From: Flaccisagitta enflata | Taxonomy: Eukaryota; Chaetognatha; Sagittoidea; Aphragmophora | Reading direction: 5' to 3' | DNA length: 64,000 nt | Assembly (NCBI GenBank): GCA_965153355.1 | Contig: OZ231127.1 | Span: 27,218,001 to 27,282,000 of the forward strand | Part shown: in pieces, positions 1-14,839 of the stretch | Layout of the letters: the number at the start of each line of letters is the position of its first letter | How positions within the stretch are numbered: position 1 is the first letter of the stretch | Translations under genes and position numbers: made by a program | The notes under the pieces: generated by a model | Database searches by the model: none | The model's input: the letters and a program-made list of their open reading frames with translations, nothing else | Told to the model about the DNA's origin: nothing

Positions 1-725
<725 letters not shown>

Positions 726-1071
726 TCATGTTGTCAGAGTGTTACCAACAATTTTTTTTCGGGCTAAGCAGCAGCTCCAAAACCACAACTGCACTGCACC
801 CAGTGTTCTTCCTTCACATCAAAACGCTTTCACGGCCCGGTTTCTGTCATAATAAAAGGACGTACCATAACCAGTAAATACGTCCCTGCCATTACCAGTG
901 CAATGCCCACTCTCAATCGTAATCAAGAACCTGCCTCATGCCCTCATGCCCTCATCATTTGTATGGGTAAAAATCTCAAAAAAAAAAAAAAAAAAAAAAA
1001 GTGGATAGGCAATTGTATGCATTCCTTTGCCGATTATCTTTGTGTCGGTGTTGACCTTCTTTGCCTTGTTT

Positions 1072-1223
1072 AAACATGGCCGGATACACGGCAGGACAGT
1101 CGCGGACGGTTGGGCAGGAGCAGTTATGCAAAAACCGCTTGCGATTAAAAATTGTTACGGACGGACGGACGGACGGACCGACCAAAACGGCAAAGTGTTG
1201 AGTCGCGTGTCCGCGACTAAAAA
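1072..1223 (+). mobile_element. Short hairpin-ended element, family 1 (GTCGCGGAC type)
   Basis: The left end is a variant of AACAAGGCCGGATACACGGC. A left subterminal motif GTCGCGGAC lies at 1099-1107. The centre is a (GACG)n/(GACC)n run. The right end is the hairpin GTCGCGTGTCCGCGAC (1202-1217) followed by TAAAAA. The right arm GTCCGCGAC is the exact inverted complement of the left motif. There is no coding sequence, so it must be mobilised in trans if it is a transposon. About fourteen other copies lie in the window. Confidence 0.75.
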
Positions 1224-2665
1224 TGAATCAATCGTAGCTATCTATTGTTTGGGATAGTTTGTGCTTCGTATCATCATTTTCTATCTACTCTGTTATCATT
1301 TTGTAACCTAGTGTATGCGCACAGCCGCACAGGTCTCAATTGTTGTAGCCATCGTCCTTGCTGTTGTCAACCGTGAACACGCCCGGTTTCTGAATTGGCG
1401 TTCTCGACTGAACTCGACTCCGGGTCGTCTGCCCGGCTTCTTGATCTCTCTCACGCTACAACGCCAGTGTCTCTCGCCACAACGCCAGTGTCTCTCGCCT
1501 TGGAAAACCACTGCTGCAGCCAGAATTTGATGAGACGTTGATGACAAAAAAGATGACGACGAGATGGACGTCAAATGACGCTAGCTACAACCACGAATAC
1601 GAGCGGCGTGGACGACGACGAACATGACGAGTTAGTAATGAAAGACGACGAATAGGATGACGAGATCCAGCAATACAATTGACGCCCTCGACGTTAACGA
1701 CGTCAGAAACGACGTTTGGGACGTTGACGACGCCGTGGACGACGTGTCGCGTCGACGCCGACAACAACGAAGACGATGACAAAAACGAGTGGCAACGTCA
1801 ACGACATTTGAAAAAAAAGCGTCAAAAAACGTCGGGTACGACGACGCCGTTTACGAATGTAACGACGAGGACAGGGGAAAAAACGACGACGACAGGAAAG
1901 ATGGAACATTTTGACGACGACGACGCCGATGACGACGACGACGACCACCACCACCACCACCACCACCACCATGACCATCTCGACAACGCCAGAAAAGACT
2001 TTAAATTTTCGAGCAAAAAATGTCTGAGAAGCTTTGGATTTGCCGGCGAACAACAACACAGACGACGACGACGGGGAAGGATGAACAACAACGACAACGA
2101 AAACTGCCACGACTGAGAAAACGACGTTGACAACACAATAAAGAGAGAGGGAAACGGCGTTATTTCATTCGGACTCCAACCGTAAATACGTTGTCAATTG
2201 TTATTTTAGGTGTACATGACATATATGACGTACATATTGTGGCACTGTCTCATTCGTTACGCTGAAGAATGGAACATTTGATTGACAGCAGAAATTATTG
2301 AAACCATAAGTTTCGGTGTAGTCGAATTTTTCCCGTCCAAAAAGGAAATTCTTGTTGACTTCTTCCATGCTTCTCGTAATCGTTGCCCCGAGATGCTAAA
2401 TCCTCATCTTTCTTGAGAGAAGAGCTTTGTCAAAGAAGGGCTCTGTCTCAAAGGTGGTCTAACCGGTCTCAATTTGAGCTAATTGGGCGAATTTTGTTCA
2501 GAAAAAAAAAAAAGATCGTTGTAAAAGATTCATGTTGGGAGAGCTTCAAAAAATCGTCAGTGTCAAAAGTTACAAAGCGGAATCGAACACGAAGAAGGCG
2601 GAGACGGAAAACAGGGGGGGGGGAATTGACATTCAGCGAACAGGAAAAAAAGGAGAAAAAGAATT

Positions 2666-2670
<5 letters not shown>
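1224..2670. other. Region of cryptic (ACG)n/(GAC)n simplicity, no gene
   Basis: From about 1540 to 2115 the sequence is dense in GACGAC, CACCAC and AACAAC triplets, which keep several frames open on both strands (His, Asp and Thr runs). Two near-identical 17-nt copies of CAACGCCAGTGTCTCTCGC sit at about 1458 and 1480. I see no splice sites or domain and treat this as low-complexity DNA. Confidence 0.5.

Positions 2671-2754
<84 letters not shown>
2671..2754. repeat. (AG)n microsatellite
   Basis: A perfect AG dinucleotide run, followed by purine-rich DNA up to about 2900. Confidence 0.98.
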
Positions 2755-2759
<5 letters not shown>

Positions 2760-2993
2760 AAAGGAAAATGAGCAGGAGAGAAAGAGAAAATGAGAGAAAG
2801 AGATGATAAGATAAAAATAAAAACAGAAAAGAGAGAGGACAGAAGGTTAGACGGAAAGGAAGAGAGAAAAAGAAATAAAGAAATGAGCAAAAAACGAGGA
2901 GAGTATATGTGAGCGCTAGCGTGATGCTTCACGTCTGGACGTAAAATGGCAATCGCGTTTTCACTGCGGAGGAGCATGGATGAGAGCTTGAAA

Positions 2994-3720
<727 letters not shown>

Positions 3721-3721
3721 C

Positions 3722-3779
<58 letters not shown>
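3721..3779. repeat. (GTCT)n-(CT)n microsatellite
   Basis: GTCT tetranucleotides pass into CT dinucleotides. The same GACA-next-to-GA pairing recurs at 40.45 kb and 63.74 kb. Confidence 0.95.
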
Positions 3780-3781
<2 letters not shown>

Positions 3782-3941
3782 TGTTTTCTCTCGCGTCAAT
3801 GGACCGAGCTCATCATTGACGTCGCTGGCATTCATAGACAATAGAAGGCAGTGTAGCAAGACTGTTTTCACTCATGGCAATTTCCTACTGACATTTTTGG
3901 CTCTCAGAGAAATGATGTCACTATCGTAACGATGCCATCGT

Positions 3942-4176
<235 letters not shown>

Positions 4177-4476
4177 TATGTTATTGTTGTAGTCGTTATT
4201 TTCATTGTTGTCATGTCAGTTTTGGTAACTTTATGATTTGCATATCATATCCTACAAAATGCAGAACGCAGTAGCTTGTGGCATTACCAATGGTCGCAGT
4301 AGAGTGAGTGACTGAACGGCTCCCGAAGAACACACCAGAGAAACAATCACTTGTTGTGTTAGCTCATGGCACTACCAAATATTGTCTCACACGTTGAGTC
4401 AGAAGCAAGTCTGGGCGCGCTACAATTGAAACAAATTCCCACGCAGTAATGAATTTCCCTGACCTGTCCATTAACA

Positions 4477-4480
<4 letters not shown>

Positions 4481-4543
<63 letters not shown>
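4481..4543. repeat. (CT)n microsatellite
   Basis: A perfect CT run of about 62 nt. Confidence 0.97.
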
Positions 4544-4544
<1 letters not shown>

Positions 4545-4642
4545 ACTTCATTATATTTAGAATTGCGCTTGGTGCGATCGATTTTTGTGCTGCAAAGAGC
4601 GTTGCCTCTCAACTGGCAATTCCATAATTCAGCCTTATCAGG

Positions 4643-4815
<173 letters not shown>

Positions 4816-4958
4816 TCAAAGAGAAGACAGACAGACAGACCGACCGACAACCATAGACAGAGGTTGAGAACAAAAGAGCGTGATGGATGAGATAAGGTTA
4901 TGTTTATTTCTTGTTGAAAGGAGGAAGGGAAGAACTAAAGTACAAAAAATGGGTGTCA

Positions 4959-5117
<159 letters not shown>

Positions 5118-5229
5118 CTATTAGGAAGTATAGAAACACGGTCTTAGGTGGGCTTCCTGTTCTATCCAAGGCGATATCAAACGAGGAAGCACCAAGCCGC
5201 CCAGTGTCTAAGGGAAGCGGAAGAGGAGG

Positions 5230-5230
<1 letters not shown>

Positions 5231-5320
<90 letters not shown>
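5231..5320. repeat. (GA)n microsatellite
   Basis: A perfect GA run, followed by about 200 nt of A/G-rich sequence with GAAGAGGAA units. Confidence 0.98.
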
Positions 5321-5321
<1 letters not shown>

Positions 5322-5575
5322 CTGCAATGTGACATCCGCATATGAGGCGAGAGTGCGAGAAAGGGAGAGAGCCAGCCGGAGAGCAGAATGACACGGAGTT
5401 CTGCCTTGGCACGGGAAGAAGAGGAAGGGGAGGAGGAAGAGGAAGAGGAAGAAGAAGAAGAAGAAAGAGCATTTAGAGGAAGTGAAAAGAACCAGAGTCA
5501 GCTGATGAAGGAAAGAGGAAGAAGAAGAGAGGAGATTCTTGTGCGTGCACACATCCACGTGCAGTCGAAACGCGG

Positions 5576-5679
<104 letters not shown>

Positions 5680-5730
5680 AGAGAGAGATGAACAGTTTTA
5701 TTTCTTGAACGTGGCGAAGTAGGAAGTGCA

Positions 5731-5735
<5 letters not shown>

Positions 5736-5817
<82 letters not shown>
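5736..5817. repeat. (GA)n microsatellite
   Basis: A perfect GA run that ends about 100 nt before the foldback element. Confidence 0.98.
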
Positions 5818-5820
<3 letters not shown>

Positions 5821-5927
5821 GATCTATGAATAACTTTCGTTAGTAGTGAATATGCCTGATTGGTAAAAAAAGGGTTGTCTATCATCCCCTATTCTTCAAT
5901 CATCAGTGTCATCAGTATCATCCTCAA

Positions 5928-6798
5928 TAGGACAGGGGTTCTGACACAAATTTTGGCAGATCCTTCTTGTTAACGGCACTTTGGCTCAAAATCAATGTAG
6001 TATTAATGTTCTGCCTTCAAAAGTCGCATTGGGTATCAGGAAATTGTGACCGCCATTCCCCCACCCCCCCTCAGAAGGTGGCGACCTCTAAAGATTAAGC
6101 AATTCGCCTTCTTTTGCTAATAAATTCTAAATGGATCATTCAAAAAGCCTGGTGATGGTCTCATTTGAAAGGTATTTACGTGGAGAACATGAAAGATTAC
6201 TGATATAAAAGAGGGGTCCCAAAGGGGGCTCCTTAGGGGGTCCTAAAGGGATGGAAGGGGACCCCAAAGCATCCAATACATGAAAATGTGCAATGATTGG
6301 TTAAAAAAACTAAGTAACGGTGTCATTTAAAACGTTTCTACTCATAGAATATGAAAAATTACTGATATGGAAGAGGGGGCTCAAAGGGGCCCCTAAAGAA
6401 CCCCAAAGAGGTTAAAGGGGCCCTTGAAGGATCTATAACCATGAAAATGTAGATTGTACTCTTTGATAAATCTGATTGTGGTGTTTTTGAAAGTTATCTA
6501 CGTGGAGAACATGAAATCTTATTGACATGGATGATGGGGTCCCTAGGTGGCCACTTAGGGCCCCCAAAGGGATTGAACAGGACCCCAAAGGATCTAAAGT
6601 CTTGAAAATTTAAAATGAATTGTTCAAAAAATCTAGTAGTGGTCTCATTTGGAAAGTACTTATGTAAAAACATAAAATGTTACTGATATGGAAAATTTGG
6701 TATCCAGGGGGCCCCTAAGGAGCCGCTAAGGAGTCAAAGAGGGCCTCAATGAATCCAAAATCATAAAAATCTTGAATTGTCATAGTTTTCTCTAAAAG
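5928..6798 (+). repeat. Left arm of foldback element
   Basis: The arm contains four imperfect internal repeats of about 180 nt, each with a G-rich block (GGGGTCC/GGGGCCCC) followed by GAAAGGTATTTACGTGGAGAACATG-like sequence. The arm is therefore itself built from a tandem array. Confidence 0.8.
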
Positions 6799-7207
6799 CA
6801 TTCCGAAATAAACAAACAGATAGATAGGTTGAGAATGGAAGTTAAGAGATGAGTCTCTCTCAATCAGTCTCTTCCTTTTTGCCAATCCTTCTTCTTCCTC
6901 TTCCTCTCCATCTCTCTCTCTTTTCCTCTATCTCTTCTCCTTCTCTCATTCTGTCTTTCTTAGCTTGAAGAAGGTCGATGTTTCGATCCAAAACTTGCGT
7001 TTTTGTACTTAAATCTCACTTTTCCAAGTTGTATGACAATTTGCACTCAATACATCACAAACAGATAGATATACAAACAGACAGATGGACAAAAAGACAG
7101 ACAGACAAATGGCCAGACAAACCAAGAGAGTGAGAGTGCAGAGTGTGGAGTTCAGTTTTGTCCGTCTGTCTGTCTGTATACCTATCTATTTGTTTATATC
7201 AGTCTGT

Positions 7208-8078
7208 CTTTTAGAGAAAACTATGACAATTCAAGATTTTCATGATTTTGGATTCATTGGGGCCCTCTTTGACTCCTTAGCGGCTCCTTAGGGGCCCCCT
7301 GAGAACCAAATTTTCCATATCAGTAACGTTTTATGTTTTTTACGTAAATACCTTCCAAATGAGACCACTACCAGATTTTTTGAACAATTCATTTTAAATT
7401 TTCAAGACTTTAGATCCTTTGGGGTCCTCTTCAATCCCTTTGGGGGCCCTAAGCAGCCACCTAGGGACCCCATCAACCATATCAATAACATTTCATGTTT
7501 TCCATGAAGATACCTTCCAAAAACACCACAATCAGATTTATCAAAGAGTCCAATCTACATTTTCATGGTTATAGATCCTTCAAGGGCCCCTTTTACCTCT
7601 TTTAGGTTCTTTAGGGGCCCCTTTGGAGCCTCCTCCTTCATATCAGTAATTTTTCATATTCTATGGGAAGAAACATTTAAAATGATACCATTACCTAGTT
7701 TTTTAAACAAATCATTGCACATTTTCATGTATAGGATGCTTTGGGGTCCCCTTCAATCACTTTGGGGGCCCCTTAGGGGCCCCTTTTGGGACCCCTCTTT
7801 CATATCAGTAATCTTTCATGTTCTCCACGTAAATACCTTTCAAATGAGACCATCACCAGGCTTTTTGAATGACCCATTTAGAATTTATTAGCAAAAGAAG
7901 GCGAATTGCTTAATCTTTAGAGGTCACCACCTTCTGGGGGGGGGGGGGGGTGGCGGTCACAATTACCTGATACCCAATGCAATTTTTGAAGGCAGAACAT
8001 TAATACTACATTGATTTTGAGCCAAAGTGCCGTTAACAAGAAGGATCTGCCAAAATTTGTGTCAGAACCCCTGTCCTA
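7208..8078 (-). repeat. Right arm of foldback element
   Basis: The inverted counterpart of the left arm. A G run near 7936 (about 15 G) differs in length from the C run of the left arm near 6060. Confidence 0.8.
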
Positions 8079-8176
8079 ATCCTCAATAGACTCATCATTA
8101 TTTCTACTTCTGTCATCCTCATCATCAGTATCATCCTCAATAAAAAGACAATATACTCGATATGAAATCTACCTGC

Positions 8177-8177
<1 letters not shown>

Positions 8178-8262
<85 letters not shown>
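8178..8262. repeat. (CAT)n trinucleotide repeat
   Basis: About 84 nt of CAT units is followed to 8415 by degenerate CATCACCATCGTCACC units. The poly-His and poly-Met frames here are not genes. Confidence 0.97.
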
Positions 8263-8263
<1 letters not shown>

Positions 8264-8539
8264 GTTGATGATGATAATCATCATCTTAACGATCATTGTC
8301 ACCATCGTCACCACCACAATGATCGTCACCACCTTCATTACTACCATCATCGTCACCATCATCATCGTCACCATCACCATCATCGTCACCATCACCATCA
8401 TCGTCACCATCATCTCAAGCATCTCCGACCATGCTTTTTCTCCCTTGAGAAAGGCATTCACCAAGAATAACTTTCATCAGCGTGATGACGTCTCCTCCCT
8501 TACTTCCGGCAACACCCACCTTCGGTTCTCCTCTTCTTC

Positions 8540-9299
8540 CTCCTCCTCCTCATTTTCCTCTTTCTCCTCTCAATGTCTCTTCTTCCTCCTCTTCCTCTTG
8601 AATCTTCTCCTCAAGCAACTATCAAAAAACATCATTACTTTTTCTTTGCCTAGCCTGAAGACTATGGCTTTGATTTCTACGGCCCCAGGCTTTGACTTAT
8701 ATTGTTTCTCCTTATCTTGGCTTCTTTCTTTTTTCATTTTTTCTACATCTTCTAGTTCTTCTTGGTTGTCCCTGGTCTGGGCTGTTTTTCTTCTACTTCT
8801 TTCAGGTCCTTCCTCTCATTGTTATTTTTCTTTTCTTTTGTTTTTTCCTTGTCAGTGTTAATTCTTCCTCTGTCTCTGTGTCTTCTTCGTTTTCCTCTTC
8901 GCCATCGTCTTCTTCTTGTTCTTCTTGTTCTTGTTCTTGTTCTTCTTGTTCTTCTTGTTCTTCTTGTTCTTCTTCTTCTTGGTCTTCTTTTTCGTGATCT
9001 TCTTGTTCTTGTTCTTGTTCATCTTGTTCTTGTTCTTCTTGTTCTTGTTCTTGTTCATCTTGTTCTTGTTCTTCCTCTTGTTCTTTTTTCTTCTTCTTGT
9101 TCTTTTTTCTTCTTCTTCTTCTTCTTCTTCTTCTTCTTCTTCTTCTTCTTCTTCTTCTTCTTCTTCTTCTTCTTCTTCTTCTTCTTCTTTTTCTTTTTCT
9201 TTTTCTTTTTCTCTTTCTTTTTCTTTTTCTTTTTCTTTTTCTTTTTCTTCTTCTTCTTCTTCCTCTTCTGTTCCTACTTCTTCTTCTTCATCTTCTTCT
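8540..9299. repeat. Pyrimidine-rich (CTT)n, (CTTGTT)n and (CTTTTT)n region
   Basis: C/T-rich sequence with TCTTCTTGTTCTTG units (8910-9090), pure CTT (9106-9188), then CTTTTT units (9189-9248). A 314-codon frame across it is mostly Leu, Ser and Phe runs and is rejected as a gene. Confidence 0.9.
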
Positions 9300-9404
9300 T
9301 CATGACGATATCTCGTTGCTTTGCTCCTATTTTCTTCTTCCTCTTAACTTTTCATTTCCCTTTCGAATCCTCTGACAACGTGACGGAGTGTGCCAGAAGG
9401 AGAC

Positions 9405-9505
<101 letters not shown>

Positions 9506-9764
9506 AAGAGAGAAAGAAGCCTCAAAAGGCAGGGAAGCAGAATGATAAATGAACATTTGATAAGTTTCTCTGGAAACATGATTAAAGAGGATGATAATAT
9601 CTTTCCGTCTTCTTTCCCATTCATCCTCTCTTCTCAATTTTTTGGGGAGAAAGAAAAGAAGAAGAAGAAAAAGAATAAGAAGAAAAGAAGAAGAGAATGC
9701 ATGTGATCACGAGCGTGCGCGCACGCGTTACGAACCTCGATCTTTCACGCACAAAGGCGAGGGC

Positions 9765-9845
9765 TGCTTGATATCATGGCTTACATGGTGCTTGATATCA
9801 TGGCTTACATGGTGCTTGATATTTGGGTTTAGGGTGCTTGTAACT
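9765..9845. repeat. 24-bp tandem repeat, about three copies
   Basis: The unit TGCTTGATATCATGGCTTAC plus ATGG is present twice exactly, followed by a third degenerate copy ending GGGTGCTTG. Confidence 0.85.
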
Positions 9846-10187
9846 ATAATGTAGCCAGGACAACGAATTCTTTTCTTTTTTAAAAACAATTAATTTTGAC
9901 AGGGCATGCAAGCGTTTTCAGTGTCCCCGAGTGGGTGATCCTATGCAGGCCGGATATACGTCATCACTTGTGCGTAGTTGGATACTGACAGACAGAAGTT
10001 CTGTGACAGAACCGCATAGCATACTGTACGGCGCCAACGCCCAAAAATCAAAAGCGAAAGAGTTTGGTTCTGAGTCAAACGGATCAGTAGATGGACTGAT
10101 GGACCGCCAAAAATTACGCATATAGACGTAATAAGAGAGAATCTCGTATAGATCGTTCTTCTTCCACCCAGAGGGCATGAAGGCCAT

Positions 10188-10297
<110 letters not shown>

Positions 10298-10750
10298 ATT
10301 CTTTCTCTCGACGTCCCTCTTTCTTTCTGTTGTTCTTTTACTTTCGCCAAATTCATTTCTCTTCCTCCCGCAACTTATCGATTATTCAAAACCTGGCGCC
10401 ACTTCTATCAAGGATGAGGAAGAGGAAGAATATAGGAGGAAGAGAATGAAGGGGAAAGGTGAGAGGAGGAGAAAGGAGGAGCGGAGAGAGAGGAGAAGAA
10501 GGAAGGAGGAGAATAAGTGAAGGAAGCGGAAGGACTCACACAGGCGCCATTTAGAGTAATAATTTGACGAGTCGTCGACGAGAGAGCGAACCCAGAGCCT
10601 AACCATTGCCAGTGAGAGAGCTAGAGTCAGAGCCACATCTGCGCCAATTTTACGACGTTAGAAGGAAGAAAAAGTTATGAGCCCAAAATTGAATGGAAAA
10701 TGAAAGAAAAGAGGAAGGTCAAGAAAATGGCAAAAGGAAGAGACAGAAAA

Positions 10751-11425
10751 AATAGTCGCAAAAGCGTTAGATGGTCAGCGGTACCCGTTGCCCCTATGTG
10801 AGTGTTTGTGGGTGTGAGATGGCTAGAGGGGCAGCGGCCCCGAAGGGGCCGATGACCTATGCTGTTTTTATTTGGTCCTCAAGGATGGAATTAGGGCCTG
10901 GAGGCTGCAATTGGGGCCTTGAGGCTTGGATTAGGGCCTTGAGGCTGGGATTTGAGCTTTGACGCTGAGATTTGAGCTTCGAGGCTGGGATTTGAGCTTT
11001 ATGGGTGGGATTTGAGCTTTGAGGCTGGGATTTGAGTTTCAAAGCTGGGATTTGAGCTTCGAGGCTGGGATTTGAGCTTCGAGGCTGGGATTTGAGCTTC
11101 AAGGCTGGGATTTGTGCCTTGAGACTGGGATTTGTGCCTTGAGACTGGGATTTGAGCCTCAGGGCTGGGATTTGAGCCTCAAGGCTTGGATTTTAGCCTG
11201 GAGACTGGGATTTGAGCCTCGAGGCTGGGATTTGAGCTTCAAAGCGGGGATTTGAGCTTCAAAGCAGTGATTTGAGGCTCGAAGCTAGGATTTTGGTCTC
11301 GAGACTAGGATTTGGGCCTTGAGGGGGGGGGGACGGAGGAGAAGAAGGAGAAGAAGAAGAAGGAGAAATTTCCCCTATGTGTGAAAGCATAGGTCATCGG
11401 CCCCTTCGGGGCCGCTGCCCAAAAA
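10751..11425 (+). mobile_element. Family 2 element A (long subterminal inverted repeat, 20-bp ladder)
   Basis: The left end contains GGTCAGCGGTACCCGTTGCC. Then comes GGGGCAGCGGCCCCGAAGGG and an arm reading CCGATGACCTATGCT. The interior (about 10870-11310) is a ladder of a 20-bp unit close to GAGGCTGGGATTTGAGCTTC. The right arm reads AGCATAGGTCATCGG, then GGGGCCGCTGCCC and AAAAA at 11425. The right arm is the inverted complement of the left. The first ~20 bp are shared with the inverted copy that ends near 43767. No coding sequence is seen. Confidence 0.75.
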
Positions 11426-12530
11426 GGACGTGATGCTTGCCATTGTTCACTATTTCATTGCAAAAATGGTTTTGTTTGATTTGAAATGATTGATCTTGTC
11501 ATGACAAATCAACGAAAGTTTTGTGGCAACCAACTATTTCATCGATAGGAGTTAAACTGAAACCGATGGTGATTGTAGGGCTGATCACGATATATATCGA
11601 TAGTCACCACTGAGCCTCAACAAAATATCCAATAAATCCAATAAAATATGCAAAAATTTTCTCCCATGTTGGTCGTCGTTAAAACGTCAAACGTTACGTG
11701 ACTAGAATTCCGATCCTTTTACCCACGCGGAGGGAAATGCCGTCGCCTGGCATGGCGTTGCGTTGCGTTGCGTTGCGTTGCGTGGCGTGGCGTGGCGTTG
11801 CGTGGCATGGCGTCGCGTTTTGTGGCGTTAGAGTCCTTTGTTCCGTTTGTGCATGCGTTGCCCTAATGGACCTTTTGCAACAAGTGACGTATACAGAAGT
11901 TTTTAAGCACATGTTTGCTTGCGGACTTGCTATCCCATCCAGTACTCAGTGCTCACGATCACCACGATTCACCGGTTAGTTCGTCTTACATAAGTTTCCA
12001 TTTGCCCGTGTATAAGCGCCAGCGTTTTTTAATACACGCGTTCTTGCATACACGCGCGTCACTCTTTATCCCCTCTGTCTCTCCATGTATTTACGTATCA
12101 ATGCGCGCGGCCATAAGTGAACGCACACTTGTTGCTGATTCACCAAAGCTCCGCGTACTTGAAAGGCAGAGTTTGAATGGAAACGCATGAAATATGCAAA
12201 GGTCGATGAGGGGAAAAACTTCCTCTATCTCCTCGGCTCTTCCACTTCACTTGTGGTATGCTATGCATGTGGTCGCTTGCTGCATCACTGTATAATACTC
12301 TCTCTCTCACACACACACACACTCGGATATAAAGTCAGACAGAGAGATACGCACACGGACAGACAGACACGAGGCTTACTACGTACATATGCTCTAAGAT
12401 CAATGAACAGTTAAACTGTTAGATATTCAGACAGACAGACAGACAAACGGACATACAGCCAAACAGACAACCGGAACCACACACTCAGAAACACACAAAC
12501 AAGCAAAGACAGACACACAAACGCACTAGC
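11426..12530. other. Mixed sequence with small simple repeats, no gene
   Basis: Contains a short CGTTG/CGTGG minisatellite (about 11757-11815), a small CA run near 12310 and GACA units near 12430. I see no supported coding exon. Confidence 0.4.
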
Positions 12531-12662
<132 letters not shown>

Positions 12663-13248
12663 AAGCATACAAAAAAAAAAAAACACAGTAAAAAACATTA
12701 AAGCAGTCGCGTACAAAGCTTTCGTCGGCTGAAAGTGTCAGCGCCACACGCGAGCGTCATTTCCGGTTTCTGTCATTTCCGGTTGGCGCTTAAAAACGCC
12801 TCCTTTGGACTTTTTTTTTTTTTTTTTTGCTGCTCTCTTCTTTCTTCACTTTTTCGAGTCTCGAAGTCTTCTATTTCTTCGCGGAAATCCGCTTAAAAAC
12901 TCCCGCAGTTAAAAAAGTGAAGCTGAGGAATAATTCATGGAATCCACTCAACACAGAATTTCAACCTCCAACTTCCAATACCATCGTCATCGTCGTCGCC
13001 ATCGTCGTCGTCGTCATCGTCATCATTGTCATCGTCATTGAAGTGGTTGTTCTAATCGTCGTTTTGGTGGTCGTCGTCATCGCCGCCTTTGTCTAAGTCG
13101 TCATCTTGTAGTCTCCGTCGACATTGTGCAAGTCAATGTCTTGGTCTCCGCTGTCGTTGACGTTGTTTTATGTCATCGATGGGTATTTCTTCCCCAATTC
13201 TAGTAGAAATTACAGCTGGAATTGTCCATTCGTTATTTTCCACTGAGG

Positions 13249-13374
13249 TTTTGTTTTGTTTTGTTTTGTTTTGTTTTGTTTTGTTTTGTTGTTTTGTTTT
13301 GTTTTGTTTTGTTTTGTTTTGTTTTGTTTTGTTTTGTTTTGTTTTGTTTTGTTTTGTTTTGTTTTGTTTTGTTT
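13249..13374. repeat. (GTTTT)n pentanucleotide repeat
   Basis: About 25 units of GTTTT with one 3-nt slip near 13290. Upstream, about 12980-13085 is cryptic GTC/ATC repeat. Confidence 0.97.
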
Positions 13375-13832
13375 TCATAGCATTCCGAGATTTGCGTGAT
13401 TCAAATTTCACAATGAAAGATTTCTCCCGCTTCTGCTTGAGTTGAATTTTCTTTTCTTTCCGGAGAAACTTAAAACCATTATGCAATATTTTGCCTGTCT
13501 TCGAATCTTTCCCGAGCTCGATGGTTTAAGAGAAATGGGTAGCGAGGATCAAACCGCGCTTTTCCAATGGGAGAAGGAAGAGCAAAGCAAGGAAAGTGGA
13601 ATCTAGGAAGAAGAAGAAGAAGGAGAAAGAAGGAAGAAGAAGAGAACCGGGGAAACTAAAAAAGGTGAAGGTGGTGGAATGGTAGGAGAAGATGGGGAAA
13701 GAGGAAGCAGGGGAGGATGAGGAGGAGAAGGAGAAAGAGGAAGAAATGGAGAAAGACAAGGTGGAGGAGGAGTCAAAATGGCTAAAAGCCAGAAAAAGAA
13801 AACGTGAAAATCTCGGCCTGAAAAGGAAAAGG

Positions 13833-13978
<146 letters not shown>

Positions 13979-14651
13979 TTGGGAAAAAGAAAGAAATGTA
14001 GAAAGAAATAGAGAGAATGAAATACTAACAACAGAAAGAGAGCAAGAGAGCAAGCAAGGAATAAAAGACAGCAATTATAGCAAACAGGCAAGCAAGCAGG
14101 TAGGAGAGAAAAGAAAGGAATGAAGAAAGGGAATATGAAAGAATGACGGAAAAGGAAAATGAAGGAATCTCGAGGAGAAAGGATATTGGCTCCTCTCGAG
14201 GGAGAACACTGTCAATGGTAAAACGAAGAAGAAGGAGAAGAAAGAGGAAAAATAAGGGATGTATGATAAAATTAAGAGTAGGAAAGAAGATATATGACTG
14301 CAATTAGCGAGAACAACATTAAGAAATATGATATGTTAAAAGATGACATAGGTCATAGGAAAACTTTCTTGTAAAACATATGACCAATTAACTCCGGGTA
14401 AAGAATTCTGAAAAATTATTGTTACTTCTTGTTGTGTTCGACGAAAAGATAAAGTAATGCATTTTAACAGAACTAAAAGCATCAGAGAAGGAACCGAAAA
14501 GAAAAAAGCTGGAAGAATTCAAAGAAAAGAGAGAAAGAAGAGTGACATCAGGCAGTAAAAACGAAAAATAAATCCTTTAAATTAAAAATGGAAGAAGAAA
14601 AGGAAGAACCAGAGGAAATGGGAAAAAGAAAAGGAGAAAAAACATATGGAT

Positions 14652-14761
<110 letters not shown>

Positions 14762-14839
14762 AGATACAGACAGAGACAGACAGAGACAGACAGAGTTAGA
14801 GACAGACAGAGATATGGAACAGTAACAGACAGACAGACT

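Larger units (their letters stand above)
5928..8078. mobile_element. Foldback element with 871-nt terminal inverted repeats
   Basis: The left arm (5928-6798) and right arm (7208-8078) are inverted copies of each other, each about 871 nt with scattered mismatches. The outermost bases are TAGGACAGGGG and CCCCTGTCCTA. The spacer is 409 nt and itself pairs partly around AAACAAACAGATAG. Both outer edges carry ATCCTCAA (5920-5927 and 8079-8086), and ATCCTCAATAG matches if the terminal TAG is counted as flank. This direct repeat looks like an 8-11 bp target site duplication. Such a length fits hAT (8 bp) or Mutator/foldback groups (9-11 bp) and I cannot decide between them. Open frames inside are short, so the element is non-autonomous. 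Confidence 0.8.

Noticed and set aside
1679-2116. 145-codon frame with Asp and His runs
   Set aside because: Arises from cryptic GAC/CAC triplets; the opposite strand is open over the same span, as expected for low-complexity DNA.
9946-10133. Possible further family 1 copy
   Set aside because: The CAGGCCGGATATACG start and TTACGCATATAGACGTAA near the end look similar, but the arms do not match the left motif well enough.
10870-11310. Regular 20-bp repeats reminiscent of a CRISPR array
   Set aside because: Units are contiguous without unique spacers and drift gradually. This is a minisatellite inside a non-autonomous element in a eukaryotic genome.
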